Source: Algorimicrobium hallyeonense
GTDB taxonomy: Bacteria; Bacteroidota; Bacteroidia; Flavobacteriales; Flavobacteriaceae
NCBI RefSeq assembly: GCF_042657385.1
Contig: NZ_JBHSLA010000001.1
Location: 1-64,000, forward strand
Length of the DNA stretch: 64,000 bases
Direction of reading: 5' to 3'
Positions 61,869 to 64,000 of the stretch are shown in pieces. A program made the position numbers and the translations under genes. Every line of letters begins with the position of its first letter. Position 1 is the first letter of the stretch. The notes under the pieces are model-generated. The model did no database searches. It was not told the origin of the DNA and was given only the letters and a program-made list of their open reading frames with translations.

Positions 61869-63847
61869 TGAGTAAACCAAAGCCAAGACACCTAACCAAG
61901 TCCCGTTTTAAGTTGGCACTCGATTGCCCAACCAAATTGTTTTACACAAGAAAAGAAGCTTATGAAAACCAAAGTGAAACGGATTCGTTTTTACAAGGTT
62001 TAGCACAAGGCGGATTCCAAGTTGAAGAATTGGCACGCATGTATTACCCTGACGGCTTAGCTATTTTAGGAGACGATTGGAATTATGATCTACTCGCCCA
62101 TAAAACAGCAACCTTATTAGTACAAGAAAACGTAACCATATTTGAAGCTGCCTTTTTACATAATGGCTTATTTATAAGGGTCGATATTTTAGAAAAGAAA
62201 GGTAACAACATCAACCTAATTGAGGTTAAAGCCAAATCTATACGAAGTGCGAATCATCAATCCTTTTTTAATGGAAATGGTTCGTTGGGTGGCGGATGGA
62301 CTACATTCCTATATGACATAGCCTTTCAAAAATTTGTCATGCAAAAATGCTATCCAAATTGGCATATAACATCATTTTTGAAATTAGTAGATAAAGATGC
62401 CACAACTACTGTCAACGGCTTGAATCAATTTTTTAAGGTTGAAACGTCATCAGAAAATCGGACTGGAATTATTAAAAAAGAAGGTATTTCCGTTGCTGAT
62501 TTAGGCGAATCCATTCTGACCAATATTTCGGTCAATGAAGAAGTTAATTACATTCTAACCAAAAATCCTGTCGACGAGACAAAGTCCTTTTCAGAATTAG
62601 TTAATTATTATTTAGAAAACTACATAAACGATACCAAAATAAAAACGGCTATTGGCCTACATTGTAAAGGTTGCGAGTATTACTCAGAGGATATTACCTC
62701 CGAAACTAAAAGTGGTTTTCACGAATGTTGGCAAGAACAACTACAACTTACCCACGAAGCTATAAATCAACCGAAAAGCTATGATGTCTGGTTTAATCCA
62801 GCAAAAAAAGCATTGGATGATGGTCGCTATTTCATGAATCAACTCACGGAAAACGATTTCAATATCAAACCAGAAGCTGGGAAGCTGAGCCGAAGTGAGC
62901 GCCAGTGGCTGCAAATAGAAAAGGAAATAAATCAAGACACAAAACCTTACATTGACTTGGAAAATTTAAGAGATAAATTAGCAAGTTGGAAATACCCGCT
63001 TAATTTTATCGACTTTGAAACAACTGCTGTCGCCATTCCATTTTTAAAAAATTTACGTCCTTATGAGCAATTAGCATTTCAGTTTTCACACCATATTGTT
63101 TATGAAGATGGACGTGTAGAGCATCACCATGAATATCTAAACACAGAAATTGGTGTATTTCCTAATTTCGATTTTATCAGAGCTTTAAAAGAATCCCTCT
63201 CGGTGAATAACGGCAGTATTTTCCGTTATCACAATCATGAAAACACCATCGTGAATGTTATTTATAATCAGCTTCAAAATTCTAATGAAGAAGATAAAAA
63301 GGAACTTATGGACTTCATTCAATCTATAAGCCATAGCACAAATAGCAGTTCGGCAAATTGGACTGGAGATAGAGATATGATTGATTTACAACGAACGGTC
63401 GTTAATTATTACTATGATCCTATAACAGGAGGTTCCAATTCTATAAAAGCCATTTTACCAGCAGTGTTGCATTCAAGCACTTTTCTTCAGGATAAATATA
63501 AAAAGCCTATTGGTAAATTGAACCTTACAAGCAAGAATTTCAATAATTCACATGTGTTCTTACATATGGAAAACGGCAATGTAGTCAGCCCATATAAAAA
63601 CTTACCACCTATTTTTGAAGGATTTGATTATGATACGTTGGAAGAAGCCGCAGAACACGCTTCTCAAAGTGTCCCTGAAATAGCAGATGGTGGCGCAGCG
63701 CTGTTTGCCTATGGCAAGTTGCAATTCCCAGAGATGCCAACGGAAGAACGAGATGCTATTAATCAAGGATTATTACGATACTGCGAATTGGACACTTTGG
63801 CTATGGTTATGATTTATGAATATTTTAAAAACAGTACAAACCAATGA
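61868..63847 (+). CDS. Cas4-like Fe-S PD-(D/E)XK nuclease fused to a DEDDy exonuclease domain (DUF2779 type)
   Basis: A 659-residue predicted DNA-processing enzyme. N-terminal module: PD-(D/E)XK nuclease with Asp106 in 'FIRVDILEKKG' and Glu119-Val-Lys121 in 'INLIEVKAKS', and a Gln-containing helix 'DIAFQKFVMQK'. A likely 4Fe-4S set is one N-terminal Cys20 ('ALDCPTKLFY') plus Cys266, Cys269 and Cys287 ('GLHCKGCEYYSE', 'GFHECW'), the spacing seen in Cas4/AddB. C-terminal module (~375-655): an RNase H-like 3'-5' exonuclease with Asp382/Glu384 in 'NFIDFETTAVA' and Tyr638-x3-Asp642 in 'RYCELDTLAM', i.e. DEDDy. Both catalytic sets look intact. It is translationally coupled to the WYL gene and the next hydrolase. 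Confidence 0.88.
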   Translation: MSKPKPRHLTKSRFKLALDCPTKLFYTRKEAYENQSETDSFLQGLAQGGFQVEELARMYYPDGLAILGDDWNYDLLAHKTATLLVQENVTIFEAAFLHNGLFIRVDILEKKGNNINLIEVKAKSIRSANHQSFFNGNGSLGGGWTTFLYDIAFQKFVMQKCYPNWHITSFLKLVDKDATTTVNGLNQFFKVETSSENRTGIIKKEGISVADLGESILTNISVNEEVNYILTKNPVDETKSFSELVNYYLENYINDTKIKTAIGLHCKGCEYYSEDITSETKSGFHECWQEQLQLTHEAINQPKSYDVWFNPAKKALDDGRYFMNQLTENDFNIKPEAGKLSRSERQWLQIEKEINQDTKPYIDLENLRDKLASWKYPLNFIDFETTAVAIPFLKNLRPYEQLAFQFSHHIVYEDGRVEHHHEYLNTEIGVFPNFDFIRALKESLSVNNGSIFRYHNHENTIVNVIYNQLQNSNEEDKKELMDFIQSISHSTNSSSANWTGDRDMIDLQRTVVNYYYDPITGGSNSIKAILPAVLHSSTFLQDKYKKPIGKLNLTSKNFNNSHVFLHMENGNVVSPYKNLPPIFEGFDYDTLEEAAEHASQSVPEIADGGAALFAYGKLQFPEMPTEERDAINQGLLRYCELDTLAMVMIYEYFKNSTNQ

Positions 63848-64000
63848 ACATTTTATACATACACGGATTAAACGGGAGTTTAAGCCCCGAAAAAAGAGAG
63901 ATATTAGAAGAATACGGAGAAGTCCATTCACCATTCATAGATTATGAAGTGATCCCAGATTCTATAACCAAGTTAAGCGCTTCTTATCATAATAGAAAAA
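63844..64000 (+). CDS. Alpha/beta-fold hydrolase (YqiA/YcfP-like esterase), partial
   Basis: The open frame begins with ATG at 63844, overlapping the previous stop (ATGA), and is cut by the window end after 52 codons. It opens 'MNILYIHGLNGSLSPEKREIL', with the HG oxyanion motif typical of small esterases in the UPF0227/YqiA group. The reading continues without stops to the last base. It is the third gene of the WYL operon. The nucleophile region lies outside the window, so the family call is provisional. Confidence 0.6.
   Translation, partial: MNILYIHGLNGSLSPEKREILEEYGEVHSPFIDYEVIPDSITKLSASYHNRK

Overview
The window reads as chromosome of a marine-type Flavobacteriaceae (phylum Bacteroidota). 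The grounds are low GC, a 287-residue RpoD of the Bacteroidota type, TAnnTTTG promoter boxes instead of E. coli -10 boxes, a flavobacterial-order dcw cluster with a very long FtsZ tail, LptC/CoaX synteny, a type IX secretion (T9SS) sorting domain, and a GYDIA-type GHMP kinase beside a class II HMG-CoA reductase.

Layout. 1-2500: a terminator-like hairpin, a palindrome-rich spacer, an AraC-type regulator and a secreted protein with two ABM-like domains. 2507-7486: an NhaP-type antiporter, a structured repeat, rpoD, rpe, a CBS protein and an MtfA-like peptidase. 7561-8043: tRNA-Arg(UCG) with a GIY-YIG nuclease gene ending one base before it and a broken copy of the tRNA 5' half on the nuclease gene's other side. 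8056-24222: yqeY and then the complete division/peptidoglycan cluster on the minus strand, transcribed mraZ-rsmH-ftsL-ftsI-murE-mraY-murD-ftsW-murG-murC-ftsQ-ftsA-ftsZ. Its promoter carries three 10-bp-spaced GTGGTA boxes that look like an MraZ autoregulatory operator. 24517-36019: a hydrolase, engB, an ABC permease, a Prc protease, surE, lpxB, an apparently solitary C5 DNA methyltransferase, an NlpC/P60 lipoprotein, comEC and a thioredoxin. 36106-41846: a peptide-use block (dipeptidyl peptidase plus two POT transporters). 41984-52246: two mevalonate-pathway-type genes, then an envelope block (PPIase, CNNM/CBS protein, lptC, TPR, outer-membrane protein, coaX).

52345-64000 looks accessory. Downstream of tRNA-Phe(GAA) are three minus-strand cell-surface genes: an FN3-like lipoprotein, a small YD-repeat protein with a T9SS C-terminal domain, and a 1342-residue RHS/YD protein with SLH-like repeats at its N-terminus. 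Next comes a 685-residue protein joining a Clp/Hsp100-like AAA+ module to an FtsH-like M41 zinc peptidase with no membrane segment. It is divergent from an operon of a WYL regulator, a Cas4-like iron-sulfur nuclease fused to a DEDDy exonuclease domain (DUF2779 type), and an alpha/beta hydrolase cut by the window end.

The strongest candidates for something undescribed are that AAA+/M41 - WYL - Cas4/DEDDy locus and the tRNA-Arg/GIY-YIG unit. Functions are inferred from motifs read by eye; no database search was run.
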